This document shows, piece after piece, positions 48,345 through 58,308 of a DNA stretch of 64,000 bases. A program made the position numbers and the translations under genes. The DNA comes from Apis mellifera (lineage: Eukaryota > Arthropoda > Insecta > Hymenoptera > Apidae). The DNA is taken from assembly GCF_003254395.2 (NCBI RefSeq), contig NC_037643.1, forward strand, positions 14,154,963 to 14,218,962. The letters are read 5' to 3'. The first letter of the stretch is position 1. Each line of letters opens with the position of its first letter. The notes under the pieces were generated by a model. The model was not told where the DNA came from and did no database searches. It saw only the letters and a list, made by a program, of their open reading frames with translations.

Positions 48345-49590
48345 GTAACTGATCGTCTTTGCTCGAGATGACGATAATACAGATCGACGAATTTACTTTC
48401 TATCTTCCGCGTGGACCGTGCGCGTTTCGTTCTCAAATTTCTTCACCGCCTGCCACCACAATCCACAGATTTTTCAATCTTTCGATCACTCTCCTAGTCT
48501 ACATATTTTCTATGTAGATTGTATTTCGTCGTATTAAACGGTCGAGTGAGCCTAATACATATTGTTTTCTAACCTATATGCGTCCAAGGAATTGATCATC
48601 GATTTTAGACAAAATCCGTATGTTGATGAAAAATATCTTATCTTTTATATCGAATAGTTTTTTTCTTTTATAATAATAATTTCAATAATCATCGACAAAT
48701 AATAATATCTATTAGAATAGAAAGAAAAATAAATAAAGAAATATAAATAAAAAACACTTACATTTATTATATACCTAATAACCTATAAATTTCATTTTCG
48801 TTGTTAAAATTTATTTAATTTGTTATATATATTTTCTTTATTTTTTGGTGCTAGTTTTTAATGAGATGTTTGTTAAAGTCGAAAATAACAATATCCTGAT
48901 CAATAATAGTAAAATCTATAGATAATATAAAAATATTGCACAAACATCAGAGTAAGATATATTCTTATATATAGGATATTACGTACACATGGCATAAAAC
49001 TTATTATAGGCGCGTGGCAGCATCAAATATCCGAAACACCTCTTCAAAAATCCAGTATTTTTTGCGAAATTATGGAACGTGCAGGTAGGTTTCAAATTTC
49101 ACGTTTAATTACTTGGAAACTTTTCATCGTGGCTTCAAACTTTTGAATACGTTTCGCAGCATAATTAATTTTAAATATAACATAACAAAATTTAAATTAT
49201 TTGTATAGGATCGAAGTTCTATTGTGTGCCAATTTAAATTATTATTATTAAATTATTATATTATATATTTATTTCCAAGTTATCTCGATATTAACCTCTC
49301 TTTTATTTTGAAATTAATCATTTCAGAATCTCAATTTCTGCCTCACTTTGCTTTAGATACTTTTAAGCTTTATTTTCAATAATTCTCATAAATCAAATAT
49401 TATATATAAACATCTGTTTTTATTATCATTTCTTGACAATATATTATCATTGATACATAGATATAAATTTTATTCTTTTAAAAAGTGTCAAGATTTTTCA
49501 ATTTACTTGATCACGAATATTAATATTAATTTAACCGACCGTTTAACTTGTGTATCCCTACGATGCCGAAATGCGGTGGTGGGAGGCAGC
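48345..49590. other. AT-rich non-coding stretch
   Basis: Bases 48345-48560 remain GC-richer and hold an acceptor-like ccacag near 48470. The rest is AT-rich and has no supported gene. Confidence 0.45.
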
Positions 49591-49625
49591 CACGTGATCG
49601 AGCGCGTGTTCAACAATAACAGCTG
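49591..49625. promoter_or_regulatory. E-box pair CACGTG and CAGCTG
   Basis: CACGTG at 49591-49596 and CAGCTG at 49620-49625 lie in a GC-rich patch about 330 bases upstream of the TATA box of the signal-peptide exon. bHLH factors bind such words; occupancy is unknown. Confidence 0.3.
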
Positions 49626-49922
49626 CACTGTTGCTGTTCCCTCAATTCACGCTCAGCCTCCGTCGAAGTCGGATCTTTGATTCGTGAAGTCTCAAAGTGT
49701 AAATCGTTATTCGTTAAAAACAAGAAATAATAATATCAATTATTATTCTTAAATTCTTCCAAAGAATTTATGAATTTACTTTAAATCATCTTAATATAAG
49801 TCATTCGTGAAAATTTAGTTCGTTAGCACGTATATCGTATCGCAGATTCGATCGAAAAAATCGTACGATCGATTGTGAGATTTCAATTCAGCCAAAGACT
49901 AAGCCTGTTACGATCGATAAAA

Positions 49923-49929
49923 TATATAA
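49923..49929 (+). promoter_or_regulatory. TATA-like box upstream of the signal-peptide exon
   Basis: TATATAA stands about 200 bases upstream of the ATG at 50123. A start near 49955 would give a leader of about 170 bases. Confidence 0.3.
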
Positions 49930-50122
49930 TCGCATAGCCGGGTCGTGGACCGTGGAAATCGGATTTTAATCGTCCGATTCGAAAATAGAACGGGACTCTC
50001 GATTCGGTGTTTGTGATCGATGTGCACCTGCAAGGAATCGCGTCGGATGCTGTAAGCGATTGTTGGCTAATATCTCAACTTCGACGTGAAACGTATCGAG
50101 AGGGAACGATAAACAGAGAAGG

Positions 50123-50188
50123 ATGTTTTCTACTCGAAGATTAATCGTTGTCGTGTTTGGAGTTTGCTTCCTGACTGCTCTTCTCGAG
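50123..50188 (+). CDS. first coding exon of a putative secreted peptide
   Basis: The ATG has a purine at -3 (aggATG) and opens exactly 22 codons, ending GAG before a GTAAAG donor at 50189. The peptide MFSTRRLIVVVFGVCFLTAL is a textbook signal peptide: basic n-region (RR at 5-6), hydrophobic core at 7-19, then LLE near a cleavage site. Neuropeptide and small secreted-peptide genes of insects often have a first coding exon like this. An in-phase second exon candidate follows at 50632. The product cannot be named from this fragment. Confidence 0.5.
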
Positions 50189-50250
50189 GTAAAGAAACAT
50201 TTAAAATCAACTATACTTAAATATAGATTTATTTTATCCTTTTTTAAAAT

Positions 50251-50520
50251 TTTAAAGAATTCTAGAAACTAATATTCTCTCTCTATAAATTTTCTCTTTC
50301 ATAACATAATACACATAACCTAATTTAATCTTGAGTTACGACTTACATTAATTTAATAATTTTTATAATTATTTTATAATTTTTATAAGATTTTAAAGAA
50401 TTCTAGAAACTAATATTCTCTCTCTATAAATTTTCTCTTTCATAACATAACCTAATTTAATCTTGAGTTACGACTTGATCATTAATTTTACAAATTTAAC
50501 AATTTTTATAATTATTAATA
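50251..50520. repeat. two-copy tandem duplication, 141-bp period
   Basis: A block starting tttaaagaattctagaaact occurs at 50251 and again at 50392 with high identity. The first copy has small insertions. It lies in the putative intron after the signal-peptide exon. Confidence 0.85.
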
Positions 50521-50631
50521 TTTCTTTATTACTGCGTTCGTTTATCAAAAAGAATTAAGATATTATCTATATCGTTTATTCGAAACAGAGTTTTTATTTC
50601 GTAAAACTTTACATATTTACGATCGAAACAG

Positions 50632-50693
50632 GATGAATTGCGTAAAGACTGCACCACGGCGATCTTGAGCCACGGAGGAAACGATAATTCTCG
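50632..50693 (+). CDS. candidate second exon of the putative secreted peptide
   Basis: An AG at 50630-50631 precedes 20 codons plus 2 nt in the phase left by the first exon (0). The reading is DELRKDCTTAILSHGGNDNS, polar and with one Cys, as expected after signal cleavage. A GTAATT donor at 50694 ends it. If that donor is not used, the frame ends with TAA at 50695, giving a 43-residue precursor. The acceptor's pyrimidine tract is weak. It is more GC-rich than the intron. Confidence 0.35.
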
Positions 50694-50697
50694 GTAA

Positions 50698-51100
50698 TTA
50701 CCGTTCGTCGATAAATAAATATTTAGACGGAAATCGATCGAAGCAACAAAGACAAAACGAGTACGATATCAAGCATTTCGAATCCTCGGGAGGATTCTTT
50801 TCTCTTTTCCGGGTCGGTGGATAAAGTTATCAATTTCGCGGGATAAAAACACGTAGCTATCTCGTTTCGCTTCGAATATTCGAATATTTCCTTTCGTGGC
50901 AATTGGAGATAAAAGGATTACAGCATTTTACGTCGTAATTAATGAATTCGAAGGGATCGTTTTACTCGCGTTGGCCAATTTTATACATAACCTACGTAAA
51001 TAAAAATTATCCATACCAATATTCTTTTATTCCTCTTAAATCCATTTTTACGCGACTAATTACATGCATATAATTTTTATCCACCTTCAATGACTTAATC
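50698..51100. other. non-coding flank before satellite
   Basis: GC is moderate to 50890, then falls. No gene or repeat unit is seen. Confidence 0.5.
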
Positions 51101-52059
51101 ACAAATCTATTTATTTTATTATACTGTTATATAAATAAAATCCTCGTCCTATATATAGTACGATAATACTTTTAAAAATCATAGCAACAATTATTCAAAC
51201 TATAATCGAAAACGAAACGAAAAGAAAAAAAGAAGAAAGAAAAAAAAATTCAATAAAGGAGATAATTTTATTTTATTATCTCATATATTATATATATATT
51301 ACAAATCCATTTGTTTTATTATATTATATAAATAAAATCCTCGTCCTATATATAGTACGATAATAATTTTAAAAATCATAGCAACAATTATTCAAACTAT
51401 AATCGAAAACGAAAATCGAAAAGAAAAAAAAAGAGAGAAAAAAAAATTCAGTAAAGGAGATAATTTTATTTTATTATTTCATATATTATATATATTACAA
51501 ATCCATTTGTTTTATTATATTATATAAATAAAATCCTCGTCCTATATATAGTACGATAATACTTTTAAAAATCATAGCAACAATTATTCAAACTATAATC
51601 GAAAACGAAACGAAAAGAAAAAAAAGAGAGAGAAAAAAAAATTCAGTAAAGGAGATAATTTTATTTTATTATCTCATATATTATATATATATATATTACA
51701 AATCCATTTGTTTTATTATATTATATAAATAAAATCCTCGTCCTATATATAGTACGATAATACTTTTAAAAATCATAGCAACAATTATTCAAACTATAAT
51801 CGAAAACGAAAATCGAAAAGAAAAAAAAAGAGAGAAAAAAAAATTCAGTAAAGGAGATAATTTTATTTTATTATCTCATATATATATTACAAATCCATTT
51901 GTTTTATTATATTATATAAATAAAATCCTCGTCCTATATATAGTAAAAAAATATTTTTAAATCATAATAAAAATTATTCAAACTATAATCGAAAACGAAA
52001 CGAAAAGAAAAAAAAAGAGAGAAAAAAATTCAGTAAAGGAGATAATTTTATTTTATTAT
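51101..52059. repeat. tandem satellite, five units of about 171-201 bp
   Basis: Units begin acaaatcyattt at 51101, 51301, 51497, 51698 and 51889. Units 1, 3 and 5 read gaaacgaaaag where units 2 and 4 read gaaaatcgaaaag, so the order is A-B-A-B-A. Each unit ends in a variable (TA)n tract. The last unit is divergent in the middle and truncated. Confidence 0.95.
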
Positions 52060-52254
52060 GCGAAAAGGAAACGGGGTAGACACTTTCCTATGCCTGCGAA
52101 TTTTGCCCGTATGGGCTAATTACACATCTTCTTGGTCGAAATCATTGGCGATAGATAAAATCGACTCTCACACGGTGGTTTCGTTAACGATACTCGGAAG
52201 AACGGATGGGGGGAGTGAGCGAGCGAGCGAGCGAGCGAGCGAGTGAGAGTGTGC

Positions 52255-52301
<47 letters not shown>

Positions 52302-53209
52302 GGGTGGAAAGAAAGGCGAAGGAAAGAGAAAGAAAAATGGAGGCGAAACAGGAAGGGGAGGGGAGGGGGCCCTTTATTTCGAGTCCAATGTGTGCATGCA
52401 TATATGCATTAGGATTCAGGCCGAAAGGTCAATGTACAACTGAGATAAGGTTGTGCCGAGGGGTTGAGATCACTCACGTTGGTGGTACTGGTGGTATGAA
52501 AATACGCGTCAGGGAAATTAACGAAAGCTCGCGAAACGGTTAGGGGTGGTAAGGGGGAGGAAGCCGGGAGAAAAGAAAAATAGAAACCGAGTGGAACAAC
52601 AACAATCACCTGGGGCGGGAAACAAAAGGAGACACGGGGAATAGAACATTAAACGAGAGAGACGTGAAAGATCAAACGAGTGTCCTCCGCCAGGACGCAT
52701 GCAGCGATGTAAACAAGATGCGTATACGTATTAAAAGGATTTATGTTTTGGATTGGATCTTCTGGATTTCAATATACTGAAAATTCAATGAAGATATTTT
52801 ATAGAGTTTTTCTATGTGGTTAATTTTATAAGCAATTTTGAAAACATTTTGTATAAAAAAAAAATAAGAGTTTCGTAAATATTTCGTTCAAACTTTTTCG
52901 TATCTTTCTTTTCGAAGCGAAAAAAAGGTTTTATGTAACAATATAATAAACCTTCGTAAATTACCACTATTGTGGCAGGGTGAGTTCCACGGAAGTGGAA
53001 CGAATCACAAGCTTTTGTTTTTTGTAGAAAAAAAATTGAATAATGGTTCGAGCAAAATAAAAAGATCTATGTGTGTCCCTAGATTTATCATACTAGTAAT
53101 GGTGATTCAAAAAAGAACAATAAATAGGTGGAAACAAATATATAGTTAGAAATAAAAGAATAAACGAAATAAAATTTCTGCAAAGAAATCGATTTATTTA
53201 CTTTTAAAT

Positions 53210-53211
<2 letters not shown>
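52060..53211. other. purine-rich then AT-rich non-coding stretch
   Basis: Bases 52200-52640 are strongly purine-biased on the plus strand. The rest is AT-rich. Open frames on both strands here come from the bias and do not support a gene. Confidence 0.5.
52206..52299. repeat. (GAGC)n and (GA)n microsatellites
   Basis: GAGC units run from about 52214 to 52245, then about 22 GA units from 52256 to 52299. Confidence 0.9.

Positions 53212-53296
<85 letters not shown>
53212..53296. repeat. long (GA)42 microsatellite
   Basis: About 84 bases of uninterrupted GA, the longest simple repeat in the window. It lies just inside the putative first intron of the minus-strand transcript starting near 53452. 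Confidence 0.95.
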
Positions 53297-53299
<3 letters not shown>

Positions 53300-53354
53300 A
53301 ACGAGAGGAGAAAATGGAATAGAATAAGAAGAGTGTGCGAATGGGGAGAATTAC

Positions 53355-53452
53355 CGTGGAAAAGTGCAATGGAATCTAGTCGGAATGATCAACGACGATG
53401 AGAAGCGTGGACACGAGAAGTCGTGGGAGCTGACAAAAGGCTGGATGTTGCT
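53355..53452 (-). other. candidate non-coding 5' exon (minus strand)
   Basis: An initiator TCAGCA puts the start at about 53452, 27 bases from the start of a TATA box. The next 98 bases contain no ATG, as a 5' leader should, and end CACG before a GTAATT donor (53354-53349). Position of TATA, initiator and donor fit together. The downstream coding exon was not found. Confidence 0.38.
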
Positions 53453-53471
53453 GAGAAAACTCGTTTCCTCT

Positions 53472-53494
53472 CTTATATACCTTCCGTACATTGG
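53472..53494 (-). promoter_or_regulatory. TATA box and CCAAT box (minus strand)
   Basis: TATATAAG (53479-53472) and CCAAT (53494-53490) on the minus strand stand at suitable distances upstream of the initiator at 53452. Confidence 0.4.
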
Positions 53495-54010
53495 CAGCCG
53501 TTCCCGTGTGCGCTAACAAAGTGGAAAATACTGTCGCTATTCCACTTTGCATCAAGGAAGGAATCAATACTATATATATATATATATAAAATCGAATATT
53601 TCTTGGAAATTATTTTAAATCGATTAACTGAATGACTGACAAATAAGTGGGACTTATCTCTTTTTTTTTTATCATTGATGTATTAACATTTCATGTTAAA
53701 CACATACTGTTGATGTTAAAATATACTTGTGTATATTTAGAAAGTGGATATTATTAAATTCGTGAATATAACTTTTTAATTTATTTCTCTCTAACGTAAT
53801 AGAAATAGTCAGGGAAATCTTCCGTTATGAAGTTGGTAATGGATTAGTAAGTTCAATTTTTTTTTTTTTTTCTTGAGAAGATGATTAATTCTTTCGGTAC
53901 TAATGGTGTGCAGCAACGTCTAAAACTTTGAAACCATTAACTTGTTCCAAGAATTCACGAACTCGAGCAAAAGTTAGGATTTCATAACCTCGAAAAGTTC
54001 TTTAAAATTT

Positions 54011-54051
<41 letters not shown>

Positions 54052-54703
54052 TGATCTTTATAAATTTGTTATGAAAAATTGTTTGAAAAAATGTAAAGAG
54101 AACTTGTTTCGAATTCAATTAAAAAAATATTACGTTGTTTTTATCTGTATTCTGTTTTTAATTAATTATCGCTATTATCAAGCACAATGTTTCGCACAAC
54201 GTTTCACGTTATAAAAGGAAATTGATGTTTCAAGAGTTATAATGTAACTTTTTGACCCAGTTTTATCGTTTCATCGATTCTGTTAATCCGACTCGAGTAT
54301 TCTCTTCGTAAAAGCTATTATTCTCTCGATGAATTATAATCCATGTTAGATAAAATCATATAAAAATGATATAGAATCAATAATCACTTTTAAACGTTCG
54401 TCGCAAGACTTTTCGCTCACTTTAAATTTCCTATTTCTTCTTTTACGAGTTCACACTGTTCCAACAAGTTCTATCGTTGAACAAACTCAACGAAAAGTAA
54501 AAGAAACGAAAGAAATAGAGAGAGAAAAAAAAGTATAGATGGACGTGTCCAGTGTAGTCAATACGATAACTTAACCTCTCTAACCTGTTTGTATTTTTTG
54601 ACTTTGCTTGATATCGCACAAAATTCACAATTCACACAATTCAAGATAAAATTCAAAGTTACATGTCCGTTTCTGTTCGAAAATCCCAATGGAACGGTCC
54701 TAA
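53495..54703. other. AT-rich non-coding stretch with (TA)n
   Basis: (TA)n tracts lie at 53571-53589 and 54014-54047 and a T-run near 53861. No supported gene. Confidence 0.5.
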
Positions 54704-54973
54704 AGCGGTATCCCAAGTGTCGAGGCCCAGTTTCACGCACGTGCATTCCTCCTTGACGCCATAAATGGGTCGCCTTTCACGAGAACCCGTCCCATCCTCG
54801 CGAGCAAGTATCGCGGGATCATGGAATATTCAACAAATTTTAGCCAACGAACTCGTGCCTATGCACAAAGCGCATCGCTAACGTCGAAAGTTACCGTAAT
54901 GTGCACACTCGTGCGCACTCGAGAAACCGATTATCCAACGGTGACGGCAGAGGGATCATCGAGCGCCATGTAA
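54704..54973 (+). CDS. 89-codon open frame, protein-like, no leading ATG
   Basis: After an in-frame TAA (54701-54703) the frame stays open for 89 codons to TAA at 54971. The first in-frame ATG is at 54821, giving 50 residues (MEYSTNFSQRTRAYAQSASL...). Composition is balanced (A, S, T, R, E, Y) and unlike the F/I/K/N frames of the AT-rich DNA. No acceptor with a good pyrimidine tract or recognisable domain was found. It could be a terminal exon, a pseudogene piece or a conserved non-coding element. Confidence 0.22.
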   Translation, partial: SGIPSVEAQFHARAFLLDAINGSPFTRTRPILASKYRGIMEYSTNFSQRTRAYAQSASLTSKVTVMCTLVRTRETDYPTVTAEGSSSAM

Positions 54974-55587
54974 AAAGCCTCCGCGAAAAATTCGTGCCGA
55001 AGTAGGAGCGGGTGTGCTGCAACGAAAGTGTTCGAGAGAAATCGAAACGCTCGAGGGATTATGCGCTGTCACTGGGAATAAATAAAAATAAAAATCGAGG
55101 CGTGCGTGAAATATTTAAAAATCAGATCATGGAATACGCCGATCCGCTTTCTCGTGATTTTTGTCATTTTTTTATTTTTTTACTTTTTTTCCTCATTTTC
55201 TTTCTCTTTTTCTTTTTTCTCTCTTTTTGAACGTAGACTCGAAGTGCAGATCTTTGTTAGCGAGAAACTTTTTAAAGTAGGTATTCTCGGAGAAATACTT
55301 TTTTTTTACGATTTTTCTTTGATATTTTTTTCTCAGATAGTCGTAATCGAAGTTTGCGTTTTATGAATCTTGTTAGACGAAAGTTTTTGGAATCGAGATT
55401 TTGAATTAATTTTTTCATTCCGTTCGTAACGAAATTTTAAAATTTTACGATAAAGATATAAAGGAATATATCACCCTACGAGTAATACTGTTTAATATAA
55501 TTTTAAAATTATTTATTCTTGTACCGAAAGTGCATCTTTTGAATTATATTTCAAATTAAAATAATTGCAAATGAAAGATCTTCAATT
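54974..55587. other. T-rich non-coding stretch
   Basis: T-rich runs (55160-55330) make long Phe/Leu frames that I do not call coding. No other signal. Confidence 0.5.
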
Positions 55588-55836
55588 ATGCAGAAAGAGA
55601 TGCAAAAGAGGGAGGAGATTTTATCGATAATTGCGCGTAAAAAGACAATTCGTAATAAAACAATAGCAATGATTTCGATCATAATCAAAGCATATGCAGC
55701 ATTTATCGTTCGCAGTGTTTATCGTACCGTGGCGAACCGGCAAAGCTTGTCCCAGAGGCCGCTGGGAATTCCATTGTGTGCGACAGAAATGTGCGCGCGC
55801 AGCCATGTGTTATGCGTATGTTTGCACAAAAATTAA
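55588..55836 (+). CDS. candidate 82-aa ORF, unrecognised
   Basis: An ATG at 55588 opens 82 codons to TAA at 55834. The first 30 residues are charged and possibly helical (MQKEMQKREEILSIIARKK), then mixed. The C-terminus has four Cys in the last 20 residues. The second half is clearly GC-richer than the first, so the frame spans a composition boundary, which argues against one gene. No domain is recognised. Confidence 0.2.
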   Translation: MQKEMQKREEILSIIARKKTIRNKTIAMISIIIKAYAAFIVRSVYRTVANRQSLSQRPLGIPLCATEMCARSHVLCVCLHKN

Positions 55837-57789
55837 TGAATCGAGCCCTGTCGGGTGGAGTGGAGAACATTAGTTTCCGCGGTAATTTCAATTCCCCTCG
55901 CGCCAGGACGCTTTGATTCGCTGAAACTAAAATTAAACTTTCTAAGAAGACACGGCCAATTCGGGGGAAAAAACTGCGTGACACAAAAAACTATTTAAAA
56001 ATATTGATTTACAATTTGTGTTTTAAGGAATATAAAATTTTTTATTCATTTCTTTTTTTAATATCTCTAAATCCAAGAAAAATATAAAGATAAGGAATAA
56101 AAAGATTTTAATGAAATTTAATAATAATAAACGAAAATTTTCTCCGAATATTAAGCTTATATTAATAGTAAGCTTACTATTTTACATTTCACCAATGCAA
56201 ATATGGTAAAATAAAGCCACTTGATAACGTATAGGTCGCAAACAGGGTCGAGGAAATCGAGATCGGTGGAACCGACGATTCTGGATTCCCATGGTATGCT
56301 AATGAATCTCATAAACCACAAAATACCCCAGTGAACTGAATAATTTACCGACAACGTAAAAACCAACTGGTGATTGTAGATTGCGATTTTTTTCAAAAGC
56401 AAAACTTGATTATTTTTCCATCGTTATTAAGTATGTACAAACTTAATACAAACTTTTATATCTGTATTATAAATTTTAATCTTTTCTGAAATTTTTTTAT
56501 AATATAATTTCAAATTTGTCTTCTCGATAAGCGCAGTGAAAATCTCTGGTATTCATCATGCCAAGAATATTGCCAGAATAAAAACAACGTATTATCATAT
56601 AGGGACAGTTTTTCTAAACCATCATCTTAAGTCGTTGGTAAGTCGTTGCTCATTAATTTCGGCCGGCTCGTTAGCAAGCGCACGCTCCAACGATTTGCAA
56701 AAGCAACTCTCTGAAAGTCGGCCCATGCATCAAATTGCAATTTGACGGTTTTCAACTCAACTTCCCTTTCTTCGTTTTCCAACAACTTTTCTTTTTCGAG
56801 ATAACCAACACCTCGTGAATCTTCCTCGCCCTCTTAAGCATCTCTTTGTTTTTCCTCCATCCTATTTTCCTACTAGCAACGGGAAGAGTAATTGGTTTGG
56901 CGAGCTTTGTTTATTTTACCTCTCCAATTGTTTATTTGTTTATCGGTTAGAATGAAATTTCACGGCGAGTGATAATAAAAATACCGTGTAAAGGTGAAAT
57001 AAATTTTAAGATTCTGAAAAAATAATAAATGAAATGTTATTGGATAACAAGTTAATACATTCAAATAGCTAATTTTAATGTAAATTCTAATAATAAAAAG
57101 AGTATAATTTTTTTCATACAAACTTTGAATGCCCATCTAATTACAATAACCGAAATTCATCCGGTTTAAGTGTTTATCCTATAAATTCTACGCCAACGTG
57201 TATTTTTTCGTTTTTTTTCTCTCTCTCTCTCTCTGTTCTTATGAGCAAATTCAACGCGTTTCTTTGAAAATTTTCTCTAAAGAGGCGGTGCGCACGAAAA
57301 CACCTCTCCAAAGAACCGCGTTCCCATTTTTTCCGTAGCACCGTGAAAAGAGCCGCCGGAAACGTAGCTGATCCTCTTTCTTTTTTTTTTTTTTTCACAT
57401 CATAAAGCAAGCTACAGACTTCTCCTGCACGAAGTCGAAGAAACTGGCGCAAGAAAAATTTTATTTATTAAACAATTTAACTCATTCTCTTTTCTCATTG
57501 AGAAAGCCTCTTCTTCTTCTTCTTCTTCTTTAATATAAAATTGTAGAAATGGAATTATTTTAAAACAAGCCTTTTTTTGATACTCTCTCCTCTTTCCATC
57601 TCACTGCAAATTTCCAATTTTAGAATATGTTAGAAACATTAAAACAAAAGTTTAAAAAATTCATTATTCTGAAATTTTATATCAGGAATTCAAGGGGGAA
57701 AAATCCTTAAATCCTTATTAAAATATATGCGGCGCTGAGGGCAACTCTTCTTTTCAGAATCCACAACGATTTTTCAGTATGATAAAAAA
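55837..57789. other. AT-rich stretch with pyrimidine tracts
   Basis: (TC)n at 57219-57234 and (CTT)n at 57509-57531. GC-richer bits lie at 56540-56760 and 57240-57440. No supported gene. Confidence 0.5.
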
Positions 57790-58308
57790 TTAACTCTCCT
57801 TCTTGCAACAGCCTCGAATGCGGTATCCTCTTATTCTCATACATCCCTTCGAAAGGCAGCTGCGTAGGAGGACCCGCGGGGCCTGAAAAAAGGAAGGTGG
57901 CCTCGTAACCGGGCCAAGCTGAGAGAGAGAGAGAGAGTCCAGCTTGTGGAGGAGGCGGTTGTTGTTCAAGAAACAATAGGGTGGTAGCGAACGGAGATAA
58001 TTATCAGCGTGGACGGCGCAGCTGCGTCGATTCGTTTCACCCTCGGGGCTGAACGATCCCCCGATGCAACAGTCAAAAGGTAAAGGGGGAAAAGTCCAGC
58101 GTGCCGTGACACCACGCCGCGTGCAGTTCGCCGCACTTGAAGCGTTTTGTCCGCTCGAACACGTGCGCAACCCTTTGACCACCTTGTCACACTTGGCCTC
58201 TTCATAGACCGTTGCGTACACGCAACAGGCTGCGACGAATCGGGGGGAAGTGCTCGAAAAGTCTGCAAAATATTTATTATTATCATTATTATTATTATTA
58301 TTACTCAT
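57790..58308 (-). CDS. 172-aa ORF starting inside an AAT repeat
   Basis: The ATG at 58308 lies within the first unit of the neighbouring satellite, so the N-terminus is encoded by an AAT run (poly-Asn). The remaining 160 codons cross a GC-rich island (57800-58250). The translation has many Cys and Ser and includes AANCTRRGVTARWTFPPL, but no recognised domain. A GA tract at 57922-57938 makes an SLSLS stretch. A second minus-strand frame (106 codons) is open across much of the same island. Chance openness in GC-rich DNA is the leading explanation. Confidence 0.2.
   Translation of the reverse strand: MSNNNNNNDNNKYFADFSSTSPRFVAACCVYATVYEEAKCDKVVKGLRTCSSGQNASSAANCTRRGVTARWTFPPLPFDCCIGGSFSPEGETNRRSCAVHADNYLRSLPPYCFLNNNRLLHKLDSLSLSQLGPVTRPPSFFQAPRVLLRSCLSKGCMRIRGYRIRGCCKKES

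Noticed and set aside
53088..53369. 93-codon minus-strand Ser/Leu frame
   Set aside because: Generated by the (GA)42 tract.
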